This document shows, one piece after another, positions 1 through 8,650 of a stretch of DNA of 50,622 nucleotides. The notes under the pieces were generated by a model. The model did not search any database. It was given only the letters and a program-made list of their open reading frames with translations, and was not told the DNA's origin. The DNA is from Lachnospiraceae bacterium UBA2734 (GTDB lineage Bacteria; Bacillota; Clostridia; Lachnospirales; Lachnospiraceae). The position numbers and the translations under genes are program-made. Every line of letters starts with the position of its first letter. Position 1 is the first letter of the stretch. The DNA lies in assembly GCA_002353635.1 (NCBI GenBank), contig DEKA01000052.1, forward strand, positions 1 through 50,622, read 5' to 3'.

Positions 1-67
1 GGTAGACGCGCGGGACTTAAAATCCCGTTCCCCAAAAGGAGTACGGGTTCGATTCCCGTTGACGGCA
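1..67 (+). tRNA. tRNA-Leu (anticodon UAA), 5' end cut by window edge
   Basis: The sequence shows an anticodon stem CGGGA/TCCCG around the loop CTTAAAA, giving anticodon TAA. A long class II variable arm follows, then a T arm ACGGG-TTCGATT-CCCGT and the 3' acceptor strand TGACGGC with discriminator A. The long variable arm together with the UAA anticodon identifies tRNA-Leu. The 5' acceptor strand and most of the D arm lie before base 1. The three bases after the discriminator are GCA, so CCA does not appear to be encoded and would be added by the CCA-adding enzyme. Confidence 0.93.
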
Positions 68-77
68 GCATTCACAT

Positions 78-114
78 GACGATATCATACTTCCGTGGTA
101 TGATATCGTCTTTT
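78..114 (+). terminator. Intrinsic terminator after tRNA-Leu
   Basis: A perfect 13-bp stem (gacgatatcatac / gtatgatatcgtc) with a 7-nt loop is followed by TTTT. It lies 11 nt past the tRNA end and would end that transcript. The remaining bases up to 247 hold no recognisable gene or clear promoter. Confidence 0.75.
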
Positions 115-247
115 ACTATGCGCGTAGTGACGAGCAATGGGGCATCAATGCCTGCATGAGATGACTGCCGACGGGCACCGCGAAATCGGAAGGATGCCGC
201 CTGCTCTCGATTGTAGATTCTTGATCTGATTATCTGCGGTAAAGGTT

Positions 248-1891
248 ATGTACAGGTCACATCCATTTCATTTTCTAACTCATATCGTAATTGCGCTCTC
301 AGCTTTGCTTCTTCTTGGCTTTGCAGTGTCTGCAAGGCATAGTGTGTTGGGTGCCAGAGTCATCGGACAGGCGCAGTACGACGCGGTCAAAGAGTCCAGG
401 AAGGAAGAGTCGTTCAATCCGACAACTCTCTCTTTTTCCCATATGCAGACAGCCTATAGTGCAGCGGACAATACTGTTTTCATTTCCCAGTCTCTCTCTG
501 CGAATGACTGGGAAGGGAGTATCATCCCGAGCGGCGCGGACAGCACGGTCTATATCCTGAATGACAGTGCACTGAAGAATCGGAGTGAAGCGATTGCGGA
601 AGGTCATATTTTCCATCTTCTCATCGCCGATGATAAGAACTATACCGAAGTCAATCTTGTGGCATCGGGGCTGCCAATCATTTGTATTGACTACGATTAC
701 GATGAAAATGCCGATTACACGCAGGATCATATGGCGCGTTTCCGTCTGATGGACGCCAGCCGGACATCGCGCAATAAGGATTCGCTGGATCTGTGCTGCC
801 AGTTCCATTGGCGCGGTGCCACGGCGATGGAGTGGGACAAGAAGAGCTACCGCATTTCCCTGTGTGATGAGAACGGCAAGCCTGTAAAGAGAAATCTTCT
901 CAATATGCGTAAAGATGAGGACTGGATCCTCAACGCAATGTACACCGACAGCAGCAAGGTGAGAGAGAAGACTGTCTACCAGTTCTGGAACGCCACGCAG
1001 AATCTCGAGGAAAATCCCATGCCATCCGCCGACATGGAGTACGTCGAGCTGTTCGTCAATAACGAATATGAGGGGCTGTACGGATTGATGACCAGGGTCG
1101 ATCGGAAGACGATGGAACTCAATTCGCACGATCTGGTCTACAAGATCGATTCAGATGATTTTATCAGTGATGACGACCTGAAGGCTGCGGATGCCGCCGG
1201 GACGAAGGTGATTACGGACGACGACGGGGGAAAGCTGGCGGAGATCAGGTATCCGAAGAACAATCCAATGACATGGAAGCCTTTCATGTATTTTCAGTCC
1301 TTTGTTGAAGGAGAGAGATCGATTCAGGATCTGGAGAAGATGGGATACAATATTGATCTGGATTCACTGGCGGATTATCAGCTGTTCCTTCTTTATACCA
1401 TGACGGTGGACAATGACTGGAAGAATAACCTGGTGATCATTAAGAACCGGGAAAAGACAAAGGCAGCGGTTTCATTCAATGCATGGGACCTCGATTATAC
1501 GCTTGGAGATGTGTGGACGGACGAGAATTCGTTTTCCAAGAAATTCTCAGAGGAATCGGCGGGCATTACGGACGAGGAATATTATATGCCGGAGAGTGCC
1601 TCGTTTATGGCGGCACTGGCAGATGACCCGCAGGAGATGGAGGGCATTCTTGAGGCAAAGGCGGGACTTTGGCAGAAGAATGGTCTGAATGCGGACTATC
1701 TGTGCGGAATGATTGAGAAGGCCAATGCGCAGATCACATCCTCCGGTGCACTGCGGCGCGATGCGCAGCGCTGGCCCGAGGTCGGGGACAGCGGTGATGT
1801 CTCATCTCTTGAGCAGTGGGTGCGGATGCGCTTTGCTGCGATCGATCAGCTGGCATCTGAGAATAAGCTGACGGAAGGTCTTGGCCAGTGA
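248..1891 (+). CDS. CotH-family protein kinase-like, membrane anchored
   Basis: The 547-residue product begins with a short basic segment and one hydrophobic helix (about residues 10-28), so it is probably anchored or exported with the bulk outside. The remainder matches the CotH family (spore-coat and related atypical protein kinases): an RGATAMEW-KKSYRI block near residue 193, a YVELFVNNEYEGLYGL block near 275, and a late NAWDLDYTLGDVW block near 413 with the paired aspartates that bind metal in CotH kinases. CotH proteins phosphorylate secreted or coat proteins; the target here is unknown. The only good ATG has a GGTAAAGG ribosome site just 2 nt away, which suggests weak translation. It is followed 33 nt later by the yfbR-like gene on the same strand. 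Family confidence is good, but a sporulation role is not shown by the context. Confidence 0.85.
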   Translation: MYRSHPFHFLTHIVIALSALLLLGFAVSARHSVLGARVIGQAQYDAVKESRKEESFNPTTLSFSHMQTAYSAADNTVFISQSLSANDWEGSIIPSGADSTVYILNDSALKNRSEAIAEGHIFHLLIADDKNYTEVNLVASGLPIICIDYDYDENADYTQDHMARFRLMDASRTSRNKDSLDLCCQFHWRGATAMEWDKKSYRISLCDENGKPVKRNLLNMRKDEDWILNAMYTDSSKVREKTVYQFWNATQNLEENPMPSADMEYVELFVNNEYEGLYGLMTRVDRKTMELNSHDLVYKIDSDDFISDDDLKAADAAGTKVITDDDGGKLAEIRYPKNNPMTWKPFMYFQSFVEGERSIQDLEKMGYNIDLDSLADYQLFLLYTMTVDNDWKNNLVIIKNREKTKAAVSFNAWDLDYTLGDVWTDENSFSKKFSEESAGITDEEYYMPESASFMAALADDPQEMEGILEAKAGLWQKNGLNADYLCGMIEKANAQITSSGALRRDAQRWPEVGDSGDVSSLEQWVRMRFAAIDQLASENKLTEGLGQ

Positions 1892-1924
1892 ACAACGCAG
1901 ATCCCCTTTGGAGGCATAGCTGTT

Positions 1925-2638
1925 ATGGAATATCCTTTTTTTGCAACTGTATCCCGTATGAAATACATCAACCGCTGGGCGCTGATGCGCTGCGGGCGGG
2001 AAGAGAATCTGAGTGAACACTCTCTGGAGACGGCGATGATCGCACACTGCCTGTGCCTTCTCGGCAATATCCGCTACGGACACAGTATGAATGCAGAGCG
2101 CGCCGCTGTGCTGGGACTTTACCATGATGCGTCGGAGATCATGACGGGAGACATGCCGACGCCGGTCAAGTACTGCAATGATGAGATCCGGAATGCCTAC
2201 AAGGCAGTTGAGCGCGCAGCGGACAGGAAGCTCCTTGAACGCCTGCCTGAGGACATGCAGCCCTATTACAGGGAGATACTGTGCGGCCCGCAGAAGGATG
2301 CGGCGGATGCAGAAAGAAACAAGGACACAGTCAAAGGACAGATCGGGCCGCAGGAGAATAGTACCCTGGCACAACCTGATCCCGAGGAAATTTATATGCG
2401 CAGGCTCGTGAAGGCGGCGGACAAGCTCTCTGCACTCATCAAATGCATCGAGGAGGAGAGCGGAGGCAACACGGAATTCCGTTCTGCCCGCCTCTCAACT
2501 AAGAAAACTGTGGACAGAATGTGCCGGGAAATGCCGGAGGTCAATGATTTTGTGCGTGATTTTCTTCCCGCCTACGGGAAGACGCTCGATGAGCTGGAGG
2601 CGCAGAGCGGTGGAGCGAAGGCAGACTTGACGGATTGA
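1925..2638 (+). CDS. yfbR: YfbR-like HD-domain 5'-deoxynucleotidase
   Basis: The product is a 237-residue HD-superfamily phosphohydrolase. It has the YfbR arrangement: RWALM near residue 18, EHS with metal ligand His32, the His67-Asp68 pair in LYHDASEIMTGDMPTPVKY, and a later Asp in the AADKLSALI helix. YfbR enzymes remove the phosphate from deoxynucleoside 5'-monophosphates and so tune dNTP precursors. Members are usually about 200 residues. The extra length is a polar insertion around residues 120-150 (many Q, K and D) between the PYYREIL helix and the AADKLS helix. GGAGG sits 10 nt before the ATG. It could be co-transcribed with the upstream CotH-like gene, but the functions look unrelated. 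Confidence 0.9.
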   Translation: MEYPFFATVSRMKYINRWALMRCGREENLSEHSLETAMIAHCLCLLGNIRYGHSMNAERAAVLGLYHDASEIMTGDMPTPVKYCNDEIRNAYKAVERAADRKLLERLPEDMQPYYREILCGPQKDAADAERNKDTVKGQIGPQENSTLAQPDPEEIYMRRLVKAADKLSALIKCIEEESGGNTEFRSARLSTKKTVDRMCREMPEVNDFVRDFLPAYGKTLDELEAQSGGAKADLTD

Positions 2639-2718
2639 TCGAACGCGGGGGATGGGGAGAGCGACCATTCGGACGTTTCTCCCGCGGGCGCCGCAAGAGG
2701 CGCGGCACCGGGTAAAAG

Positions 2719-2747
2719 TTGCGTCTTTTCTCCGGATATTTTATGAT
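2719..2747 (+). promoter_or_regulatory. Sigma-A-type promoter for pfp
   Basis: TTGCGT (2719-2724) and TATGAT (2742-2747) are separated by exactly 17 nt and lie 46 nt before the phosphofructokinase start. A GC-rich hairpin (gccgc 2690-2694 / gcggc 2702-2706) just upstream may end the yfbR transcript, though no U-run follows it. Confidence 0.7.
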
Positions 2748-2793
2748 CAAGACAGGACGCTTCTGCTCTCCATCATACTAAAGGGGGATTAGC

Positions 2794-4059
2794 ATGAAAA
2801 ATGTTATTATCGGCCAGTCAGGCGGACCTACAGCGGTCATCAATTCGTCCATTGCGGGCGTCTACGTCGGTGCAAAGGCATGCGGCGCAGAACATGTCTA
2901 TGGGATGGTTCATGGAATCGAAGGATTTCTCAAGGATCAGATCGTCGATCTGGATCAGTATCTGGACGATGAGACAAAGATCGCGCTCCTTAAACGGACA
3001 CCGTCTGCCTTTCTCGGTACCTGCCGCTTCAAGATGCCGGCAATCGGCGTGAACGACGAGGTGTACGAGGCAGTTTTCCGGAACATGGAGAAGCATGACA
3101 TTGATACCCTGTTCTATGCCGGCGGCAATGATTCCATGGATACAGTGAAGATGCTCTCCGACTACGCACAGCTCCATGGGAAGAGGCAGAGCTTCATGGG
3201 CGTTCCCAAGACGATCGACAATGATCTGCCGGTGACCGACCACTGCCCGGGCTACGGGTCAGCCGCCAAGTACATTGCGACAACGCTCAAGGAAGTGATC
3301 CGCGACAATGAATCATTCGGTGTGAAGAAGCCGACGATCGTTGTCTGTGAGATCATGGGCCGCGATGCGGGATGGCTGACGGCGGCTGCAGCACTCGCCA
3401 AGGGCGAGGACTGCTCAGGCGTTGACGGCATTTATCTCCCGGAGCGAATCTTTGATGTGGACCGATTCCTCGACAAGGTCGATTACCTCTCGAGGAACAA
3501 GAGCTCCGTTGTCATGGCGGTTTCAGAGGGATTAAAGCTTGAGGACGGCAGATATGCCTGCGAGCTTGGCGCAGATGCCCAGGACCGCGTAGATGTTTTC
3601 GGCCACAAGCAGCTCACAGGTACGGCCAATGCCCTGATCAAGCTCATCGGACAGAGAACGGGCTGCAAGGTGAGAGCGATTGAATTCTCAACGCTCCAGA
3701 GAGCGGCCACCCACATCGCCTCGCTCACGGATATTAATGAGGCGTTCACCGCCGGCAGAATGGCAGCGGAGGCAGCTGCTGCGGGAGAGACCGGCGAGAT
3801 GGTTGTTTTCAACAGAGTGAACAGAAGAGGAGAGCTCTACAGAATCGAGTACTCGCGGTTCGACATTCATCAGATTGCCAACGGCGTAAAGGAAGTGCCG
3901 CAGTCCTGGATCACGGGTGACGGCGATGATGTGTCAGCGGAATATCTGGACTATGCGCGCCCTCTTATTCAGGGGGAGCTCTATCCGTTCTGGGTCAATG
4001 GCCTGCCGAAGCACCTGATCCTGAAGGAACTGATTGCTTCCAACGCCGTGCAGCCGTGA
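2794..4059 (+). CDS. pfp: Pyrophosphate-type 6-phosphofructokinase
   Basis: This 421-residue phosphofructokinase interconverts fructose 6-phosphate and fructose 1,6-bisphosphate in the cytoplasm. Phosphoryl-donor residues are readable. The glycine loop GQSGGPTAVINSS starts at residue 7. The motif GGNDS (110-114) carries Asp where ATP enzymes have Gly, and PKTIDND (138-144) carries Lys instead of the ATP-type Gly. Both substitutions are the classical marks of PPi-dependent enzymes. The catalytic TIDND aspartates and the MGRDAGW motif are present. Length fits the short PPi-PFK clade. AAAGGGGG lies 7 nt before the ATG. PPi dependence saves ATP in fermenters and makes the step reversible. The downstream gene is a phosphorylase homologue, which hints at a link to storage polysaccharide breakdown. 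Confidence 0.96.
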   Translation: MKNVIIGQSGGPTAVINSSIAGVYVGAKACGAEHVYGMVHGIEGFLKDQIVDLDQYLDDETKIALLKRTPSAFLGTCRFKMPAIGVNDEVYEAVFRNMEKHDIDTLFYAGGNDSMDTVKMLSDYAQLHGKRQSFMGVPKTIDNDLPVTDHCPGYGSAAKYIATTLKEVIRDNESFGVKKPTIVVCEIMGRDAGWLTAAAALAKGEDCSGVDGIYLPERIFDVDRFLDKVDYLSRNKSSVVMAVSEGLKLEDGRYACELGADAQDRVDVFGHKQLTGTANALIKLIGQRTGCKVRAIEFSTLQRAATHIASLTDINEAFTAGRMAAEAAAAGETGEMVVFNRVNRRGELYRIEYSRFDIHQIANGVKEVPQSWITGDGDDVSAEYLDYARPLIQGELYPFWVNGLPKHLILKELIASNAVQP

Positions 4060-4119
4060 TGCCTGATATTGGGGCATTCGGGGTATGGGCTGACCGCATT
4101 ATTGCATGATGAGAAGAGG

Positions 4120-4154
4120 CATCGGGCAGGGACATTTGGTTGTCCTGCCCGATG
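4120..4154 (+). other. Strong hairpin between pfp and the phosphorylase-like gene
   Basis: The stem catcgggcag(g)gaca / tgtcctgcccgatg has 14 pairs and one bulge, with loop TTTGGT. It ends 12 nt before the preferred start codon and covers the possible TTG (4140) and ATG (4152) starts, which argues that neither is used. No U-run follows, so it is more likely an mRNA stabiliser or translational control element than a terminator. Confidence 0.6.
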
Positions 4155-4166
4155 AATGAGGTTTAT

Positions 4167-6479
4167 ATGAGCATAGGGACGAATATGCAGCGCGATGTGC
4201 TGACTCTGAATATGGAGCATGAGCTGCAGCAGCTGGCGCAGACAAAATATGGAAAGACGCTGCGCGGCTGCAACAATCACGAACTGTATTATGTACTGCT
4301 TTCGTATTGTGAGAGGCTTACGCGCGTCACCGAGACCAATGCCGGCGAGAAGAAGGTATATTACATCTCGGCAGAATTCCTTCCCGGCAAGTTCCTTGCA
4401 CACAACCTCATTAATCTGAAAATATATGACGGCGTCTGCGCGCTTCTTGCCCGCTGCGGAAAGAATCTGGAGCAGATCGAGGAGATTGAGAAGGAGCCGG
4501 CCCTTGGCATTGGCGGCCCGGGGCGGATCGCTGCCGGTACTATGGATGCCATGGCGACGCTTGGGATTCCCGGAGAGGGGATAGGGCTCAATTATCACTG
4601 CGGCTATTTCAGACAGAAATTCGAGGATCGGCTGCAGAAGGCAGAGCGGGAAGACTGGATGACGCCGGTATCCTGGGAGCATGATACGGACGTCTCTTTT
4701 GAGGTAAATTTCGGCGGGCAGACAGTTTTGTCCCGCATGTATACAGTAGATGTCGTCGGCTACAACAGCGGCGTAAACCGGCTCCGTCTCTTTGACCTCG
4801 ACAGTGTTGATGACTCCATCATCAAAGAGGGCATCTCCGTTGACAAAAAGGACATCCGCCACAACCTGACACTATTTCTTTGTCCGGATGAAAAAGACCG
4901 GGACGGAAGAATATTCAACCTGTACCAGCAGTATTTTCTCGTCAGCAATGCGGCGCAGTGGATCCTGCATGAGATGAAGGAAAAGCAGTATGATCTGCGT
5001 CACCTCTTCGACTATGCAGTCATTCAGATTGCGGACACCTATCCTGCACTGATTATCCCTGAACTGGTCAGGATACTGACAGAAGACAAGGCAATGTCCA
5101 TGGATGAGGCCGTTTTTGTCGTCACAAGGACATGCTCTTATGCGGAGCATACTCTCCCTGCAAAGGATATGGATGTGTGGCCTGAAGCGGATCTGTCAAA
5201 GGCTGTGCCGCAGCTGATGCCCATAATCAGGGAGCTGGATCGGCGCATGAAGGCCAAATTCGATGATCCTTCCGTCTGGATCATTGATGCCGGCGGCGAT
5301 GTGCATATGGATGCGCTGAGTCTCCATTACTGCTGCAGTGCGTGCGGAGCATTTCCTCTCTGTCCGGACCTTCCGGATTATTCTTTGCCGCCTGCCTTTT
5401 TCAGCATTTACCCCGACCGTTTTATAGAGGTGCCAAACGGTATCTCGATGCGCAGATGGCTCCTCGGCTGCAACCACCGCCTGGCCAATTATCTCTCGAC
5501 GATTATCACGGATGCCTATAAGAAGGACGCCACGCAGCTGGAGCGTCTTCTCGCCTTCTATGAGGACGATCAGGTTCTGCAGACGCTGCAGGCCGTCAAG
5601 CAGGCGAATAAAATGCGCCTCGCCGAGTACATCAGGCAGAATGAGGACGTTGATCTTGACCCGAACGGCATCTTCGACATCCAGATCAAGCAGATGGGCG
5701 GGTACAGAAGACAGCTGATGAATGCGCTCTATATCATCTGCCGGTATCTGGAAATAAAGCGGGGCAGGAAACCGACAAGGCCGATCAATTTTATTTTCGG
5801 CGGGAAGGCGGCGCCAGGCTGTGAGGAGGCACAGGACATTGTGCATCTCCTTCTGGTACTGCAGGAGATCATTGCAGACGACCCCGAGGTCAGCCCCTGG
5901 ATCCGCATGGTGCTGGTGGCTGACTGCAATGTGACTTATATGGAGAAGATGGTTCCCGCAGCGGATATCTCCGAACAGATTTCCCTCGCGTCTGCCGAGA
6001 TGTGTGCCACATCTGCAATGAAGATGATGCTCAACGGCGCGCTGACGCTGGGCACAGATGACGGCACGGCCGCAGAGATACGCCGTCTGGTGGGAGAGGA
6101 CAATATCTACCTGTTTGGCTCGGATGCTGAGGATGCGGCCGGGCATCGGCTGCGCTCTGACTGCTCAGCGGAAGAAATTTTTGATGCAAACCCGCAGATC
6201 AGAGAGGCGGTGAACTTCATCACAGGTGAAGCCTGCATGCAGATCGGACACCGCGTCAACCTTGAGAGACTTTCCCGCAATCTGACAGAGGCGGACAGAT
6301 ACATGACGCTGTCGGATCTTCCGGATTATATCCGCGTGAAGGACCGGATGATCGGCGATTATGAGGATACAAGACGCTGGCTTCAGAAGAGCCTTGTCAA
6401 TATTGCAAAAGCCGGCTTTTTTTCTTCAGACAGATCGGCTGCGGAGTTAAACCGCGATATCTGGAAGATCTCCCGCTGA
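4167..6479 (+). CDS. Divergent glycogen/starch phosphorylase homologue with many lost catalytic residues
   Basis: The 770-residue product aligns along its length with alpha-glucan phosphorylases: YYISAEFLPGK for YYISMEFLxGR, EPALGIGGPGR for EPALGNGGLGR, PNGISMRRWL for TNGITPRRWL, GGKAAPG, PAADISEQIS and MLNGALTLGT. The lysine that binds pyridoxal phosphate (MK of EMCATSAMK, codon at 6021) is kept. Many key residues differ: NDTHP reads ADTYP, the NGVA-x2-H substrate histidine is Cys (codon at 5361), KRIHEYKRQ reads KQMGGYRRQ, EASGTGNMK reads EMCATSAMK and DGAN reads DGTA. The frame is intact, so this is not simple decay. It may be a regulatory, glycan-binding or altered-specificity protein. 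The start at 4167 is chosen because GAGG lies 5 nt before it; TTG 4140 and ATG 4152 are alternatives. The gene follows pfp and precedes rarA by 7 nt. Confidence 0.85.
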   Translation: MSIGTNMQRDVLTLNMEHELQQLAQTKYGKTLRGCNNHELYYVLLSYCERLTRVTETNAGEKKVYYISAEFLPGKFLAHNLINLKIYDGVCALLARCGKNLEQIEEIEKEPALGIGGPGRIAAGTMDAMATLGIPGEGIGLNYHCGYFRQKFEDRLQKAEREDWMTPVSWEHDTDVSFEVNFGGQTVLSRMYTVDVVGYNSGVNRLRLFDLDSVDDSIIKEGISVDKKDIRHNLTLFLCPDEKDRDGRIFNLYQQYFLVSNAAQWILHEMKEKQYDLRHLFDYAVIQIADTYPALIIPELVRILTEDKAMSMDEAVFVVTRTCSYAEHTLPAKDMDVWPEADLSKAVPQLMPIIRELDRRMKAKFDDPSVWIIDAGGDVHMDALSLHYCCSACGAFPLCPDLPDYSLPPAFFSIYPDRFIEVPNGISMRRWLLGCNHRLANYLSTIITDAYKKDATQLERLLAFYEDDQVLQTLQAVKQANKMRLAEYIRQNEDVDLDPNGIFDIQIKQMGGYRRQLMNALYIICRYLEIKRGRKPTRPINFIFGGKAAPGCEEAQDIVHLLLVLQEIIADDPEVSPWIRMVLVADCNVTYMEKMVPAADISEQISLASAEMCATSAMKMMLNGALTLGTDDGTAAEIRRLVGEDNIYLFGSDAEDAAGHRLRSDCSAEEIFDANPQIREAVNFITGEACMQIGHRVNLERLSRNLTEADRYMTLSDLPDYIRVKDRMIGDYEDTRRWLQKSLVNIAKAGFFSSDRSAAELNRDIWKISR

Positions 6480-6486
6480 TACGGCA

Positions 6487-7935
6487 ATGGAACAATCAAT
6501 GGATCTATTCGATTACATGCGTGAACAGAATAAAGAAAAGGAGGCTCCTCTTGCCGCGAGAATGCGTCCCCGTACGCTGGATGAGGTGGTGGGCCAGAAG
6601 GAGATCATAGGAAAGGGCAGGCTTCTCTACCGCGCTATCATGGCAGATAAGCTGGGAAGCATCATTTTTTACGGCCCTCCTGGAACAGGAAAGACGACCC
6701 TGGCGATGGTGATCGCACACTCAACAAAGGCGGCGTTTGCGCAGATCAATGCGACTTCTGCCGGCAAGGCCGACATGGAGGAGGTGATCCGCAAGGCGAA
6801 GGAGAGGCTTGGCGGCTACGGACAGAGAACAATCCTTTTTATTGATGAGATTCACCGCTTCAACAAGGGGCAGCAGGATTATCTTCTCCCCTTTGTCGAA
6901 GACGGCACTGTCACACTGATTGGGGCGACGACGGAGAATCCTTATTTCGAGGTGAACAAGGCGCTCCTTTCGAGATCAATGATTTTTGAGTTGAAGCCTC
7001 TTTCCAAAGACGACATTCTGGAGCTGATTCACCGCGCGGTTTACGACAAAGAGCGGGGAATGGGCAGTTATGGGGCAGTGATCGATGATGATGCGGCCTC
7101 TTTTCTTGCGGACATGGCGGAAGGCGACGCGAGGGGAGCACTCAATGCGGTGGAACTGGCTGTTCTGACGACGCCCAAAGGCAGCGACGGCAGAATTCAC
7201 ATTACGCTTGAGACGGCTCAGGAGTGCATTCAAAGGCGGGCTGTCCGCTATGACAGGGACGGCGATAATCATTACGATACAATCTCGGCCTTCATCAAGA
7301 GCATGCGGGGGTCAGATCCTGATGCCGCAGTATATTATCTCGCGCGCATGATCGAGGCCGGAGAGGATCCGGCATTTATTGCCCGCAGGATTATGATCTG
7401 TGCGAGTGAGGATGTGGGCAACGCAGATCCGCAGGCACTGCAGGTCGCCGTCGCGGCGGATCTGGCGGCGGAGAGGATCGGCTGGCCCGAGTCCCGGATC
7501 ATTCTGGCACAGGCCGCCGAATATGTGGCTACAGCGCCAAAGAGCAATACAGCAGTGGAATCTATATCGGCGGCATCCGCCCTGGTGCGCAGAACCGGAA
7601 ATCTTCCGATTCCGCCTTATCTGCAGGATGCCCATTATTCCCATGCAAAGGATCTGGGACACGGCATCGGCTACCAGTACGCACACGACTACGAGGATCA
7701 TTACTCGGGACAGCCTTATCTTCCGGAGAAAGTGCGCGGCGAATCCCTTTATGCGCCTTCCGAGAACGGCTATGAAAAGACGATCCGTGCACACATGGAG
7801 AAACTGACCGGCCGGAAGAAGTATAAAGAGCATGAACAGCTTCTTGCAAGAGAGTGCGCAGGAGGAAATCTGAATGGAAAAAATAGCGATCTACAAACTG
7901 ATCATTCTGTACATGCTGGACAGGGCAAAGAATAA
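6487..7935 (+). CDS. rarA: Replication-associated recombination protein A (RarA/MgsA AAA+ ATPase)
   Basis: The product is a 482-residue clamp-loader-like AAA+ ATPase that acts at stalled replication forks with SSB and RecA. It contains the N-terminal RP-x-TLDEVVGQ motif, Walker A GPPGTGKTT (63-71), Walker B ILFIDE (116-121), sensor 1 GATTENP, and the RarA-specific MRGSDPDAA and ASEDVGNADP segments in the C-terminal tetramerisation region. The usual length is about 420-450; here the last residues run past GRKKYKEH into a polar tail that overlaps the next gene by 62 nt in another frame. The ribosome site is poor, so translation may be coupled to the upstream gene, whose stop is 7 nt before the ATG. 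ATG at 6499 is an alternative start. Confidence 0.95.
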   Translation: MEQSMDLFDYMREQNKEKEAPLAARMRPRTLDEVVGQKEIIGKGRLLYRAIMADKLGSIIFYGPPGTGKTTLAMVIAHSTKAAFAQINATSAGKADMEEVIRKAKERLGGYGQRTILFIDEIHRFNKGQQDYLLPFVEDGTVTLIGATTENPYFEVNKALLSRSMIFELKPLSKDDILELIHRAVYDKERGMGSYGAVIDDDAASFLADMAEGDARGALNAVELAVLTTPKGSDGRIHITLETAQECIQRRAVRYDRDGDNHYDTISAFIKSMRGSDPDAAVYYLARMIEAGEDPAFIARRIMICASEDVGNADPQALQVAVAADLAAERIGWPESRIILAQAAEYVATAPKSNTAVESISAASALVRRTGNLPIPPYLQDAHYSHAKDLGHGIGYQYAHDYEDHYSGQPYLPEKVRGESLYAPSENGYEKTIRAHMEKLTGRKKYKEHEQLLARECAGGNLNGKNSDLQTDHSVHAGQGKE

Positions 7936-8383
7936 GATCGCAGTGCCGCAGATCTCCAATTTTCTCATCGAGAACGGCTATGTGGATTTTGAGTCCCTTG
8001 TGAGCACTCTGTCTGAGATTCAGGACAACGGGTTTGTGCAGGTGGACGCAGAGGCAGGCAAATCTTTTCTTGTGATCACGCAGGAAGGGGAGGATACACT
8101 CCGCATGTTCATCGATGAGCTGCCGGAGGGCATGCGGGCGCAGGTGGACAGGTTCCTGCAGGACAACGGAAGGGCGCTGCGGAGCGAGCGCGATGTGACG
8201 GCCGAGTACTACAGGTCTACCTTTGGCGGGTTTGTCGCGCATCTTGGCGTGCGCGAGATGGAAAATCCACTCATTGAAGTGAGCATCAGCGTGCCGGATG
8301 AGGCCACGGCAAAGAAAGTCACCGAGAACTGGAAGAGCAGGAGCACAGAGGTCTATCAGGCGGTTGTAAATGCTCTGTTCTGA
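7874..8383 (+). CDS. DUF4364 family protein (putative winged-helix regulator)
   Basis: The 169-residue soluble protein belongs to the DUF4364 family, common in Clostridia and of unknown molecular function. The first 80 residues (IAIYKLIILYMLDRAKNKIAV onward) form a predicted winged-helix fold resembling PadR-like regulators. The C-terminal part contains strands (ENPLIEVSISVPDE) and a helix (VTENWKSRSTEVYQAVVNAL). It overlaps the 3' end of rarA, with AGGAGGAAAT serving as ribosome site inside rarA, so translation is coupled. DNA binding is inferred from the fold only; no target is visible. Confidence 0.88.
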   Translation: MEKIAIYKLIILYMLDRAKNKIAVPQISNFLIENGYVDFESLVSTLSEIQDNGFVQVDAEAGKSFLVITQEGEDTLRMFIDELPEGMRAQVDRFLQDNGRALRSERDVTAEYYRSTFGGFVAHLGVREMENPLIEVSISVPDEATAKKVTENWKSRSTEVYQAVVNALF

Positions 8384-8416
8384 TCGGAAAATACAGAAAA
8401 AGACACCTCTATCCGG

Positions 8417-8445
8417 TTTACAGAAAATTTACTCTGCCCTATAAT
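8417..8445 (+). promoter_or_regulatory. Sigma-A promoter for rho with a long leader
   Basis: TTTACA (8417-8422), a 17-nt spacer and a perfect TATAAT (8440-8445). The rho start is at 8651, so the transcript would have about 200 nt of untranslated leader. Rho commonly represses itself by terminating within its leader, and this leader would suit that, but no specific structure was recognised. Confidence 0.75.
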
Positions 8446-8650
8446 CAAACAAGATCTGATAGGACCTGACAATTCTTATTACTGTACAATATCCGGGCCA
8501 GTTGGGAGAATGATCCCTGATCGGCCGTATTTTCCAAAAAACAATCAACAGATATGCAGAATGCCGGGATATTCTGCCATATTGATATTACAGCGAGCAT
8601 AACAGGCACATAGAACTGGAGATAATACAGAGCAAGGAAAGCGTATTCAT

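Noticed and set aside
8466..8490. CTGACA and TACAAT near 8466-8490 as a second rho promoter
   Set aside because: Spacing is 13 nt, too short; the pair at 8417-8445 is far better.
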